A DNA stretch of 40,552 nt, from NCBI GenBank assembly GCA_009775375.1, contig VSPO01000015.1:1-40552 (forward strand), written 5' to 3'. Made by a program: the position numbers and the translations under genes. Below are positions 35,125-40,552 of this stretch, in pieces. The notes under the pieces were generated by a model, which was not told where the DNA came from, ran no database searches, and saw nothing but the letters and a program-made list of their open reading frames with translations. The DNA is from Muribaculaceae bacterium (GTDB taxonomy: Bacteria; Bacteroidota; Bacteroidia; Bacteroidales; Muribaculaceae). Within the stretch, counting starts at the first letter, position 1, and each line of letters begins with the position of its first letter.

Positions 35125-36563
35125 TCGCCTATCACATTTTCGCGAAGGGTGGCCATAGCTCCCTTCTCCGATATGAGATCCACCATTTCCAGATAACAGT
35201 CAGCAAATTTCCGGGCATCACGGAGTCTTACAGCGCCGAATGCCGGGAGATCAAGAAAATCAAGAGGATCGGCCGATTCTATCCGTCGGCGGTCGGCCTC
35301 AGTGAGCCATGGTTCAGTGATATCGTAACTCTCTCCATTGTCGTCGACCGGCGTAAGCAGATACCGGCGATAGGCGGCCAACAGATAGGCGGTGCGGGTC
35401 TGGTCTTTGCCGTCGGCTATCATCTTGGCGAGATTGGGCATCACATATACAGGAAATTTCGACAATCCATCAGAACAAAGGCGTGCCACCTGATCGCTTA
35501 CGCTTGCATTGCCAAACCGCTCTACAAGTGTCTTTTTATAGAGTGTGAGATCAATGGAACCCGGAGCCGGCACATAAGGTGTCGTGTCGATATCCATGTA
35601 CTGCTCCACGAGTCGCCTGACGCATGGATCGTGGATTGCCTCGTCCACCTTGCGATAGCCCGAAAGGAAAGCCGGATAGCTGAGCATGGTGTGGGAGGCA
35701 TTGAGCAGACTGAGCTTCATATTCTCATAAGCGGTGACATCATCTGTGAATTCCACACCGGCATTCTCCCATTGCGGACGTCCGGCCGCGAAGTTGTCTT
35801 CAATGACCCATTGGATGAAGTCCTCGCAGAATACGGGGGCAGCATCGTCAGTGGCGTTGCGCTCATTGAGCCGGGCTGCGATCTGAGGAGTCGTGGCCGG
35901 AGTGATACGATCCACCATGCTGTTGGGGAAAGTGACATTCTCCTCCACCCATTCAGAAAGCTTCGGATCCTGAGCCTTGATAAATGTAGTGAAAGCCTTG
36001 CGTGCCGTATCGCCGTTGTGCTGAAGATTGTCGCAGGTGAGCACCGTGACCTTGCCGGCGCCATTGTCTCGGCGACGGCGCAACCCTTCGGCGACATATC
36101 CGAACACTGTGGAGGGATTGCCGGGATTCACGAGGTCGGCCTTCACAGCAGGATTATCGAGATCAAACTCTCCGTTATCCTTCCTGATATTATATCCTCC
36201 CTCAGTAATGGTCATCGATATGATGCGGATATCGCGGTCGGCCATTCTGTCGAGTGCTCTGTCTTTGTCGGCGGGAGCCCATATCAATTCACGAAGCGAG
36301 CCAATATATCCTGCGGAATCGTTCCCATCGCGGCCACACTCCGTCAGAGTGTAGAGATTGTCCTGACCCTTCAGGGCATCATATAGAGGTCGGTCGCTGT
36401 CGAGGAGCATGACTCCGCATATCGCCCAGTCGCACTGCGTCGGATCCGAGGCTATGAGACGATCGGTGAACCACGCCTCATGGGCTCTGTGGAAATTTCC
36501 TACTCCGATGTGGAGAATGCCGCATTTCAGAGAATTGCGATCGTAGCTGATTTGTCTTGTCAT
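35121..36563 (-). CDS. mannitol dehydrogenase family oxidoreductase
   Basis: The protein has 480 residues from MTRQISYDRN. A longer frame to 36629 is ruled out because the promoter lies at 36590-36621. The N-terminal nucleotide-binding domain has CGILHIGVGNFHRAHEAWFT, and ISMTITEGGYNIRKDNGEF follows. The catalytic signature KLSLLNASHTMLSYPAFL gives the expected K-x4-N-x2-H. The family covers mannitol 2-dehydrogenase, fructuronate reductase and tagaturonate reductase. The text around SMTITEGGYN and DNLQHNGDTAR looks closest to the mannitol/polyol branch. It is coupled to the sugar transporter and faces a LacI regulator, a standard inducible utilisation set. Confidence 0.9.
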   Translation of the reverse strand: MTRQISYDRNSLKCGILHIGVGNFHRAHEAWFTDRLIASDPTQCDWAICGVMLLDSDRPLYDALKGQDNLYTLTECGRDGNDSAGYIGSLRELIWAPADKDRALDRMADRDIRIISMTITEGGYNIRKDNGEFDLDNPAVKADLVNPGNPSTVFGYVAEGLRRRRDNGAGKVTVLTCDNLQHNGDTARKAFTTFIKAQDPKLSEWVEENVTFPNSMVDRITPATTPQIAARLNERNATDDAAPVFCEDFIQWVIEDNFAAGRPQWENAGVEFTDDVTAYENMKLSLLNASHTMLSYPAFLSGYRKVDEAIHDPCVRRLVEQYMDIDTTPYVPAPGSIDLTLYKKTLVERFGNASVSDQVARLCSDGLSKFPVYVMPNLAKMIADGKDQTRTAYLLAAYRRYLLTPVDDNGESYDITEPWLTEADRRRIESADPLDFLDLPAFGAVRLRDARKFADCYLEMVDLISEKGAMATLRENVIGE

Positions 36564-36589
36564 ATCGTAGATTGTTTTTGATTTTATTA

Positions 36590-36634
36590 CAAAGTTATTG
36601 TGAGAGCACATGCTAAACAACGGTTTCAATTGTT
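36590..36634 (-). promoter_or_regulatory. promoter of the dehydrogenase-transporter operon with overlapping palindrome
   Basis: On the minus strand TAACTTTG (36597-36590) is an exact -7 box, with GTTG (36621-36618) at 20 bases as an approximate -33. An inverted repeat AACAA/TTGTT (36616-36620 / 36630-36634) overlaps the -33 element, a position where a repressor would block RNA polymerase. Confidence 0.55.
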
Positions 36635-36654
36635 ATTTTTATGGGCACGATTGC

Positions 36655-36685
36655 GGGAACGCTCCCAAAATCTGCACTCGTTCCC
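36655..36685. promoter_or_regulatory. candidate LacI-family operators
   Basis: GGGAACGCTCCC (36655-36666) is a near-perfect palindrome centred on CG, as LacI-type operators are. A second inverted half-match GCACTCGTTCCC (36674-36685) is centred 19 bases away, and GGGAACG/CGTTCCC pair between the two. The sites lie between the divergent regulator and its likely target operon. Confidence 0.4.
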
Positions 36686-36735
36686 AAAGCACAGAGGCTG
36701 CAAAATGTTTTCCATCTCAAGGACACAAGATATAT

Positions 36736-37749
36736 ATGAAACACGTCACAATAAAGGAAATTGCCGACCGTCTGCTTCTCTCCACTTCCACAGTGTCGCG
36801 AGCACTGGTGGGCGACAAGAATATTCGTAGAGAAACCAAAGAGAAAGTTCTCGAGATGGCCAACAGACTGGGCTATCGCACAAATACCATGGCTCGCGAT
36901 CTCAAATCAGGACGCACCAACACCATCGGGGTGCTTGTGCCGGAAATGGTGACTCCCTATGCCTCCACTCTCATCGACGGCATAAAGAAAACATTGTTCA
37001 AGATGAACATGAGGGTGGTTGTGGCCGACTCTCACGAACAGGCCTCTCAAGAAGCCGACAATCTCGATCTTATGGAAAGATTCCGCGTCGACGGCATAAT
37101 AATCTCCGTGACCGACAGCAAAGCCAACCGCAGCCGTCTTGAAGATTTGATGGCGCGAGGGACTCCCATAGTGTTTATCGACAGGGTGCCCCATGGCATG
37201 GAGGTCTCTCAGGTGATTGTCGACGATTATATGAAATCTTATTTTCTTATCGAGAGAATACTCAGATCGGGACGCCGCGACGTGGCGTATCTTAAGGGAC
37301 CCGACACAGTCTTCAATTCAAGGGAAAGAGAAAGAGGATATCGTGATGCCATGCGGCGTTTCGGCATTGAAGTGACGGAACGCCATGTAGTGGATTGCGG
37401 CATAACATATGACGACGGTCGCCGCGCAGCCCGCAGCCTATTGGAAAGCGGCATTCATTGCGACACCATATTCGCCTTCACCGACATTGTGGCCATAGGA
37501 GCGATGAACCAGCTCAGAGACATGGGCATAAAAATACCGGAGGAGATTGCAGTTGCAAGCTTCTCCGGCACCATTCTTTCAGAAATGTCATATCCTCGGC
37601 TCACTACGGTGGAGCCTCCCCTTGAGAAAATGGGGGCCGAGGCAGCCCGACTGCTTCTGGAGAAGATCGACAATCCCGATTCTCCATGCAAGAAGGAAGT
37701 GCTCGAAGCAATGATCAGAATGCGCCCGTCGACAGGGCATTACGACTGA
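36736..37749 (+). CDS. LacI-family transcriptional regulator
   Basis: The protein has 337 residues from MKHVTIKEIADRLLLS. The frame is open from 36610, but homology begins at this Met. The N-terminal HTH (VTIKEIADRLLLSTSTVSRA) and hinge GYRTNTMARDLKSGRTNTIG are typical LacI. A periplasmic-binding-protein-like effector domain follows (IGVLVPEMVTPYASTLIDGI, FRVDGIIISVTD, IFAFTDIVAIGAMNQLRD, LTTVEPPLEKMGAEAARLLL). It is divergent from the dehydrogenase-transporter operon and probably represses it until a sugar or polyol binds. The effector is unknown. Candidate operators lie in the intergenic region. Confidence 0.93.
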   Translation: MKHVTIKEIADRLLLSTSTVSRALVGDKNIRRETKEKVLEMANRLGYRTNTMARDLKSGRTNTIGVLVPEMVTPYASTLIDGIKKTLFKMNMRVVVADSHEQASQEADNLDLMERFRVDGIIISVTDSKANRSRLEDLMARGTPIVFIDRVPHGMEVSQVIVDDYMKSYFLIERILRSGRRDVAYLKGPDTVFNSRERERGYRDAMRRFGIEVTERHVVDCGITYDDGRRAARSLLESGIHCDTIFAFTDIVAIGAMNQLRDMGIKIPEEIAVASFSGTILSEMSYPRLTTVEPPLEKMGAEAARLLLEKIDNPDSPCKKEVLEAMIRMRPSTGHYD

Positions 37750-37845
37750 ACCCGCTCATCCTGGACTCTTCCGGTTACCCTACTGCCCAGACACGCGACA
37801 AATAATTACTGAACAATTACTTACAATCCAAAGATCCTATACATC

Positions 37846-38724
37846 CTAAAGAGTGAGTCGGGATAGGTTGCGGACTATCTTTTTGCACCATGCTGACTCT
37901 TCAGCATCATATTCATTCCTGTAGCTGCCAATCTCCTGAAGGAGTTTGGCAGTCAGTTTATAGACTGAGAATTTGTCGGGCACCTCTTTCTTCTTGAGCA
38001 GCTTGCGCAATTCGTATTCCGCCTTATAGCGGTCGGCCACTTCTACCTCCATCAGCAGATTGCGACGGTCGACGTCAGGCTGATGACCGAATTTTAGTTT
38101 GTGCAACGGACCCATGGAGTAGACTTTCACGTAGCCCCGTGATTGCTCCTTGACGAATTCAGCTTTAGCCTCCATAATGTGCTGAGCGAACCTATCTATT
38201 ATTTCCTCCTCGCCGCATTGCTCCATTCCGGCAAATTCATCACATAGCAATCTGAAGCATTTCAGCGTAGCCTCAGTGTCGGCACTTGCAGAATGAGCTT
38301 CCTCTTCAGCAAATTCCAATCCGAGAGCATTGGCGCACACAAGCAATGATGGCACGGCAAAGGGGCTCATCCCTTCCGCACGGCCACGAAGATACCAAAA
38401 CATGTCTTTGACGTCGATAACCCGGATTTCATCCATTCCTTCAACGTCGGAATGCGCCAGCACTCTCAAATCATTGTCAACGGCAAAGCCAGTGACGGCG
38501 AATGCAGATGCAAGCATCTCCCCCACTTCCTTCCTACAGTCGGCAAAGGTACGCTCGTTTTTCACCATTTCTGGAGTGATATGGTGGATATCGGTTCGCC
38601 AATTGGTTATCTTTTCCGGACGGTAGTAGCTATGGTAGACCTCTTCTCCGGCAGCGTTGAACATCGAGAGCTCAAGCAATTCCTCGTTGTCGGCAAACTC
38701 TGCATCAAGGCAAATTATATTCAT
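37846..38724 (-). CDS. DEDDh 3'-5' exonuclease-domain protein
   Basis: The protein has 292 residues from MNIICLDAEFADNEELLELS. A longer frame to 38829 crosses the promoter and lacks homology. The exonuclease fold is recognised by LDAEF (the DxE motif, residues 6-8), ITGFAVDNDLRVL-like AVTGFAVDNDLRVLAHSDVE and HSASADTEATLKCF, which gives H-x4-D of the DEDDh class. A second region (from about 200) is Lys/Glu-rich and helical (KAEYELRKLLKKKEVPDKF) with no family I recognise. The substrate may be DNA or RNA; the architecture is close to the DNA polymerase III epsilon fold. It is divergent from the AlkD-like gene, with interlocked promoters. Confidence 0.82.
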   Translation of the reverse strand: MNIICLDAEFADNEELLELSMFNAAGEEVYHSYYRPEKITNWRTDIHHITPEMVKNERTFADCRKEVGEMLASAFAVTGFAVDNDLRVLAHSDVEGMDEIRVIDVKDMFWYLRGRAEGMSPFAVPSLLVCANALGLEFAEEEAHSASADTEATLKCFRLLCDEFAGMEQCGEEEIIDRFAQHIMEAKAEFVKEQSRGYVKVYSMGPLHKLKFGHQPDVDRRNLLMEVEVADRYKAEYELRKLLKKKEVPDKFSVYKLTAKLLQEIGSYRNEYDAEESAWCKKIVRNLSRLTL

Positions 38725-38754
38725 CGGTGGTAAGTATTTTTTCAGAATTTTCTG

Positions 38755-38803
38755 CAAAATTAGCCAATTATTTTGAACTTTCGGCAAGACGGTATTATCT
38801 TTG
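38755..38803. promoter_or_regulatory. interlocked divergent promoters of the exonuclease and AlkD-like genes
   Basis: Plus strand: TTTG (38772-38775), 20 bases, TATCTTTG (38796-38803), leading to the ATG at 38835. Minus strand: TAATTTTG (38762-38755) with a weak CTTG (38788-38785) at 22 bases, leading to the ATG at 38724. The -33 elements of each lie between the boxes of the other, so the two polymerases would compete for the same DNA. Confidence 0.6.
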
Positions 38804-38834
38804 TATCGAATACAACTCCAACAGACCAATCACA

Positions 38835-39293
38835 ATGGAAGACAAGACAACTAAAAACAATTTCATCAAAGAGATCAAACATCAGTTTATGACCTATCGC
38901 AACGGTATCGTTTCCGATGCTCTCCGGAAAGCCGGTATGCCATACGACGTCATATTCGGTTTGCAAATTCCCGACATATCCAAAATAGCCCGTGGAGTAA
39001 AGTCGGAAAATTCAGAAGAGCAGCAGTATGCCATTGCAGAATATTTATGGGAAGAAAGAAAGATCAGAGAATCCAGACTACTTGCCTGTTGGATGTATCC
39101 TACCGAGATGGTCGATACTGACAAAGCGATCGAACTTGCAAGCGACGTAATGACACGCGAAGAGGCCGACATCCTTTGCTTCAGGTTGCTTAGGAATCTG
39201 CCATATGCCACAGAGCTGTTGCCGACACTCGAATCAAATGAATCTCCACTCATCTCCTATTGTGCCACAGCCCTACGCAGAAATCTGGAATGA
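38835..39293 (+). CDS. small AlkD-like (DNA alkylation repair, HEAT-repeat) protein
   Basis: The protein has 152 residues from MEDKTTKNNFIKEIKHQFM. An ATG at 38727 would precede the promoter and is rejected. The text VIFGLQIPDISKIARGVKSE, EYLWEERKIRESRLLACWMY and ADILCFRLLRNLPYATELLP resembles the HEAT-like helices of the DNA alkylation repair family (PF08713). AlkD itself is about 230 residues, so this is a short form that lacks the C-terminal repeats holding much of the DNA-binding concave face and may not be catalytic. The family call is moderately certain. It is the last intact gene before a repeat-rich, gene-poor region. Confidence 0.72.
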   Translation: MEDKTTKNNFIKEIKHQFMTYRNGIVSDALRKAGMPYDVIFGLQIPDISKIARGVKSENSEEQQYAIAEYLWEERKIRESRLLACWMYPTEMVDTDKAIELASDVMTREEADILCFRLLRNLPYATELLPTLESNESPLISYCATALRRNLE

Positions 39294-39398
39294 AGTTGTC
39301 TGTCGTGGGTTTTCGATTCTTTGTTTTGGGGTGTGTTTTTCCTGATTTAGGTTGACTGTCGGAAATCGTTATCCCTGAGTGAAGTTGACTCGGTTATT

Positions 39399-39449
39399 AG
39401 AGCTCCTTAAAATTTCGGGGTCGTAGGGGTCGAAATTTTAAGGAGCTCT
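39399..39449. repeat. perfect 19-bp palindromic element
   Basis: AGAGCTCCTTAAAATTTCG (39399-39417) and its exact reverse complement (39431-39449) flank a 13-base G-rich loop. A diverged copy occurs at 32324-32396. There is no T tract in the position expected for a terminator, so a mobile or structural repeat is as likely. Confidence 0.7.
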
Positions 39450-39477
39450 TACTATCCCTTTTGGGGGTTGACTGTGA

Positions 39478-39574
39478 TGTTCCGATTTTGAGAATTTTGT
39501 TCCGATTCTGAATTGCTTTGTTCTGTTTTGAAAAATTAAAGTGTTCCGATTTTGAAAATTTTGTTCCGATTTTG
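39478..39574 (+). repeat. degenerate tandem repeats of TGTTCCGATTYTG
   Basis: The 33-base block at 39478-39510 recurs at 39542-39574 with two differences. Each block holds two TGTTCCGATTYTG units, at 39478, 39498, 39542 and 39562. The segment is T-rich on this strand and has no plausible coding frame. Confidence 0.75.
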
Positions 39575-39613
39575 TCAGTTATTATAGTTGTTATGGCTTT
39601 TATCGCTTATCTG

Positions 39614-39690
39614 GGAACTATTGGAATTATGGAATCTATGGCAGCTACGGGATTTATGGGAGCTATGGGGATTCGGAGTTTCGGGTTGGG
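39614..39690 (+). repeat. degenerate 8-9 base tandem array (GGRANYTAT)
   Basis: About nine consecutive units begin with GG or GGG and end in TAT, TAC or TTC: GGAACTATT, GGAATTAT, GGAATCTAT, GGCAGCTAC, GGGATTTAT, GGGAGCTAT, GGGGATTC, GGAGTTTC, GGGTTGGG. An open frame through it reads as Gly/Met/Ala-rich low complexity and is an artefact of the repeat. Confidence 0.65.
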
Positions 39691-39800
39691 AATGCAAAGA
39701 TAGTTATTCGGTAGCCAAGATGAATGTTATTTTGAGGAATTTTGCTAAACTTACTTGAGTATAGGGCTTCAGACTAAGCGCACTAAGAGGATGCAATCAA

Positions 39801-39844
39801 AATAAGGACTTGACCGCGATTCATATGCGAGTCAAGTCCTTATT
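39801..39844. terminator. terminator-like hairpin
   Basis: AATAAGGACTTGAC (39801-39814) and GTCAAGTCCTTATT (39831-39844) are exact reverse complements, with a 16-base loop that can pair further (CGC/GCG). It ends with a short AT-rich tail but no long T run. No complete gene precedes it nearer than 500 bases. Confidence 0.5.
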
Positions 39845-39847
39845 CAT

Positions 39848-39866
39848 AAGTAAGTGTTCAGATTAT
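39848..39866 (+). repeat. interspersed 19-mer, copy 2
   Basis: Exact second copy of AAGTAAGTGTTCAGATTAT, first seen at 1746-1764. It directly abuts the hairpin at 39801-39844. The following 200 bases (39867-40080) show no gene. They contain short internal echoes such as CGTTTGG/CCAAACG and a TAATGCGTAATGCGG tract. Confidence 0.6.
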
Positions 39867-40128
39867 TCCTCTACATGTCTTATCCTTATCGGGGAACGTT
39901 TGGATTGACATGGGCGGACGCAGACGGAGCGTAGCTGATTCGGCTGTGAATGTATTATGTTGTAACCAAACGTTTTGCGGACTATGGACTGTTCAGTTGT
40001 GTCTGAATCCCCGTGTCCGCTTTATCCGACGGCATCATGCCCCGGTCAATGCTTAATGCGTAATGCGGAATACTTAATTTTCTTAGAATCAGAGTGGCTT
40101 TAAATCCAATTATCTCAGAAATTTATTG

Positions 40129-40136
40129 TAACTTTG
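40129..40136 (+). promoter_or_regulatory. forward -7 box upstream of the AbiF fragment
   Basis: TAACTTTG matches the -7 consensus, without a clear TTTG at -33. A transcript from here would start near 40141, read through the complement of the small RNA and reach the toxin ATG after about 115 bases. Confidence 0.4.
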
Positions 40137-40140
40137 CACT

Positions 40141-40190
40141 GAAAAAAACAAAACCCGATAGCTTGATATACAGGGGCTACCGGGATTCAA
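40141..40190 (-). ncRNA. predicted ~50-nt RNA divergent to the AbiF-family gene, with intrinsic terminator
   Basis: Read on the minus strand, the RNA begins near 40190 and folds CCCGGTAGC (40184-40176) with GCTATCGGG (40162-40154), eight pairs and one mismatch, around a 13-base loop. The stem runs straight into TTTTGTTTTTTT (40153-40142). A promoter TACCTTTG (40203-40196) sits just upstream, with an approximate -33 TATG (40226-40223) at 19 bases. Promoter, short RNA and terminator together form a complete gene-sized unit. AbiF toxins are reported to be stably associated with a conserved non-coding RNA that acts as antitoxin, so this is the best candidate for that RNA. Alternatively the stem is a leader structure in the toxin mRNA. 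Transcription is predicted, not shown. Confidence 0.5.
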
Positions 40191-40195
40191 CACTG

Positions 40196-40226
40196 CAAAG
40201 GTAGTGCTTTTTATCTTAAAAACATA
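40196..40226 (-). promoter_or_regulatory. promoter of the predicted small RNA
   Basis: On the minus strand 40203-40196 reads TACCTTTG, an exact fit to TAnnTTTG, followed by C as is common in this order. The -33 position (40226-40223) reads TATG, three of four matches, at 19-base spacing. Confidence 0.5.
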
Positions 40227-40392
40227 ACAATACTCCAAAAAGATTATGTTTTCTGATGAAATACGCAGATTTTGAGAAAATAATGTCCTCCAAAAGGATG
40301 GAGCGGTATCTGACAGCCTGCGGTGGCGACACCCGTAAGGCTATGACGCTATATCGCTATAATCTACAGATTTCACAGGAAATGTTTACTAA

Positions 40393-40434
40393 AATCCGTC
40401 GGGAGAATGGCAGCAAAGCATCTCCCGACGGATT
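40393..40434. repeat. hairpin at the toxin break point
   Basis: AATCCGTCGGGAGA (40393-40406) pairs perfectly with TCTCCCGACGGATT (40421-40434) around a 14-base loop. It starts three bases after the last toxin-like codon. Its arms resemble those at 20543-20596 (core ATCCG(C/T)CGGGA). Read on the minus strand it is followed by TTAGT, too short for a clear terminator. Confidence 0.65.
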
Positions 40435-40453
40435 AATTCAACGGATTAATTCA
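40428..40453 (+). repeat. 13-bp tandem duplication
   Basis: ACGGATTAATTCA occurs twice in direct succession (40428-40440 and 40441-40453), the first copy overlapping the right arm of the hairpin. This looks like a replication or repair scar at the junction where toxin homology ends. Confidence 0.7.
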
Positions 40454-40466
40454 GATTTATACTTTA

Positions 40467-40552
40467 ATGGAAATTCTGGGTCAAGCCGAAAGCACGGTGC
40501 ATATGTTAAATTGGGCAATTAGAAGTGTTAAATTTTTAGGCGTAGAGTTTGA
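40467..40552 (+). CDS. possible start of a gene running off the window
   Basis: A frame from ATG 40467 stays open for 28 codons to the window end (MEILGQAESTVHMLNWAI and on). It differs in frame from the toxin fragment. I recognise no family, and the region is too short to judge coding potential. No promoter consensus lies directly upstream. Confidence 0.2.
   Translation, partial: MEILGQAESTVHMLNWAIRSVKFLGVEF

Larger units (their letters stand above)
40256..40522 (+). pseudogene. truncated Abi_2/AbiF-family toxin (N-terminal fragment)
   Basis: The first 45 residues (MKYADFEKIMSSKRMERYL, then TACGGDTRKAMTLYRYNLQI and SQEMFT) match the start of Bacteroidales Abi-family proteins as I remember them, where the next segment would be a helix ending in the HEPN ribonuclease motif R-N-x4-H. 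Here similarity stops after the ACT codon at 40388-40390. The frame then reads through a hairpin (40393-40434) and a 13-base tandem duplication to a stop at 40522, giving 88 residues against more than 250 for the family. The HEPN active site is absent, so ribonuclease toxicity is not expected. Intact members are abortive-infection RNA-binding toxins. Confidence 0.65.

Noticed and set aside
39518..39703. 61-codon open frame rich in Gly, Met and Ala
   Set aside because: It runs through two tandem-repeat blocks and its composition is dictated by the GGRANYTAT repeat; no leader or motif supports translation.
40428..40453. 13-bp direct repeats considered as a CRISPR or target-site duplication
   Set aside because: The copies are adjacent with nothing between them, and only two exist.
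1..40552. tRNA, rRNA, CRISPR arrays and complete insertion sequences
   Set aside because: No cloverleaf ends with CCA-type context, no rRNA core motifs, no spaced repeat arrays and no transposase-like proteins were seen by eye.

Overview
The window looks like a chromosomal segment of a Bacteroidales bacterium, most likely a Muribaculaceae member close to Duncaniella or Muribaculum. The order-level call rests on repeated Bacteroidetes-type promoters (TTTG, a spacer of about 20 bases, TAnnTTTG), carboxypeptidase-like TonB-dependent receptors, a GLPGLI protein, a DUF4249 lipoprotein, an M49 dipeptidyl peptidase III, a FucP-type sugar transporter and a Cys-less PurF paralogue. The family-level call is an inference from gene content and impression only.

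Layout. 1-8.4 kb holds central metabolism and membrane genes: asnB (+), a flippase-like membrane protein (-), an acetyl-CoA hydrolase/CoA-transferase (+), a PurF-like protein without the catalytic Cys (-) and enolase (-). A perfect 66-bp palindrome lies between the convergent CoA-transferase and PurF-like genes. 8.5-12.1 kb holds an SF1B helicase, fabD and asd. 12.3-16.8 kb is a TonB-dependent receptor / DUF4249 lipoprotein / outer-membrane barrel operon whose receptor has a frameshift just after its signal peptide. 16.9-20.4 kb is an opposing receptor-GLPGLI pair. 20.4-25.1 kb holds an HTH-like remnant, an OPT transporter, a DUF975 membrane protein and gdhA.

25.4-32.3 kb is a rightward cluster: a degenerate LytM (M23) membrane protein, dxr (GTG start), rseP, rlmI and an exported dipeptidyl peptidase III. 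A cell-surface lipoprotein follows. 33.8-37.7 kb is a divergent carbon-source module: a LacI regulator facing a mannitol-dehydrogenase-family enzyme and a FucP-type transporter, with candidate operators between them. 37.8-39.3 kb is a divergent DEDD exonuclease / AlkD-like pair whose promoters interlock.

39.3-40.55 kb is accessory DNA: palindromes, two degenerate tandem-repeat blocks, an interspersed 19-mer that also occurs near the left end, and the N-terminus of an Abi_2/AbiF-family toxin cut off before its HEPN motif. Directly upstream of that fragment is a compact unit that reads, on the minus strand, as promoter, about 50-nt RNA and Rho-independent terminator. AbiF toxins are reported to have an RNA antitoxin and to be ancestors of Cas13, so this is the most interesting place in the window: an apparently intact small-RNA locus next to a broken toxin gene.
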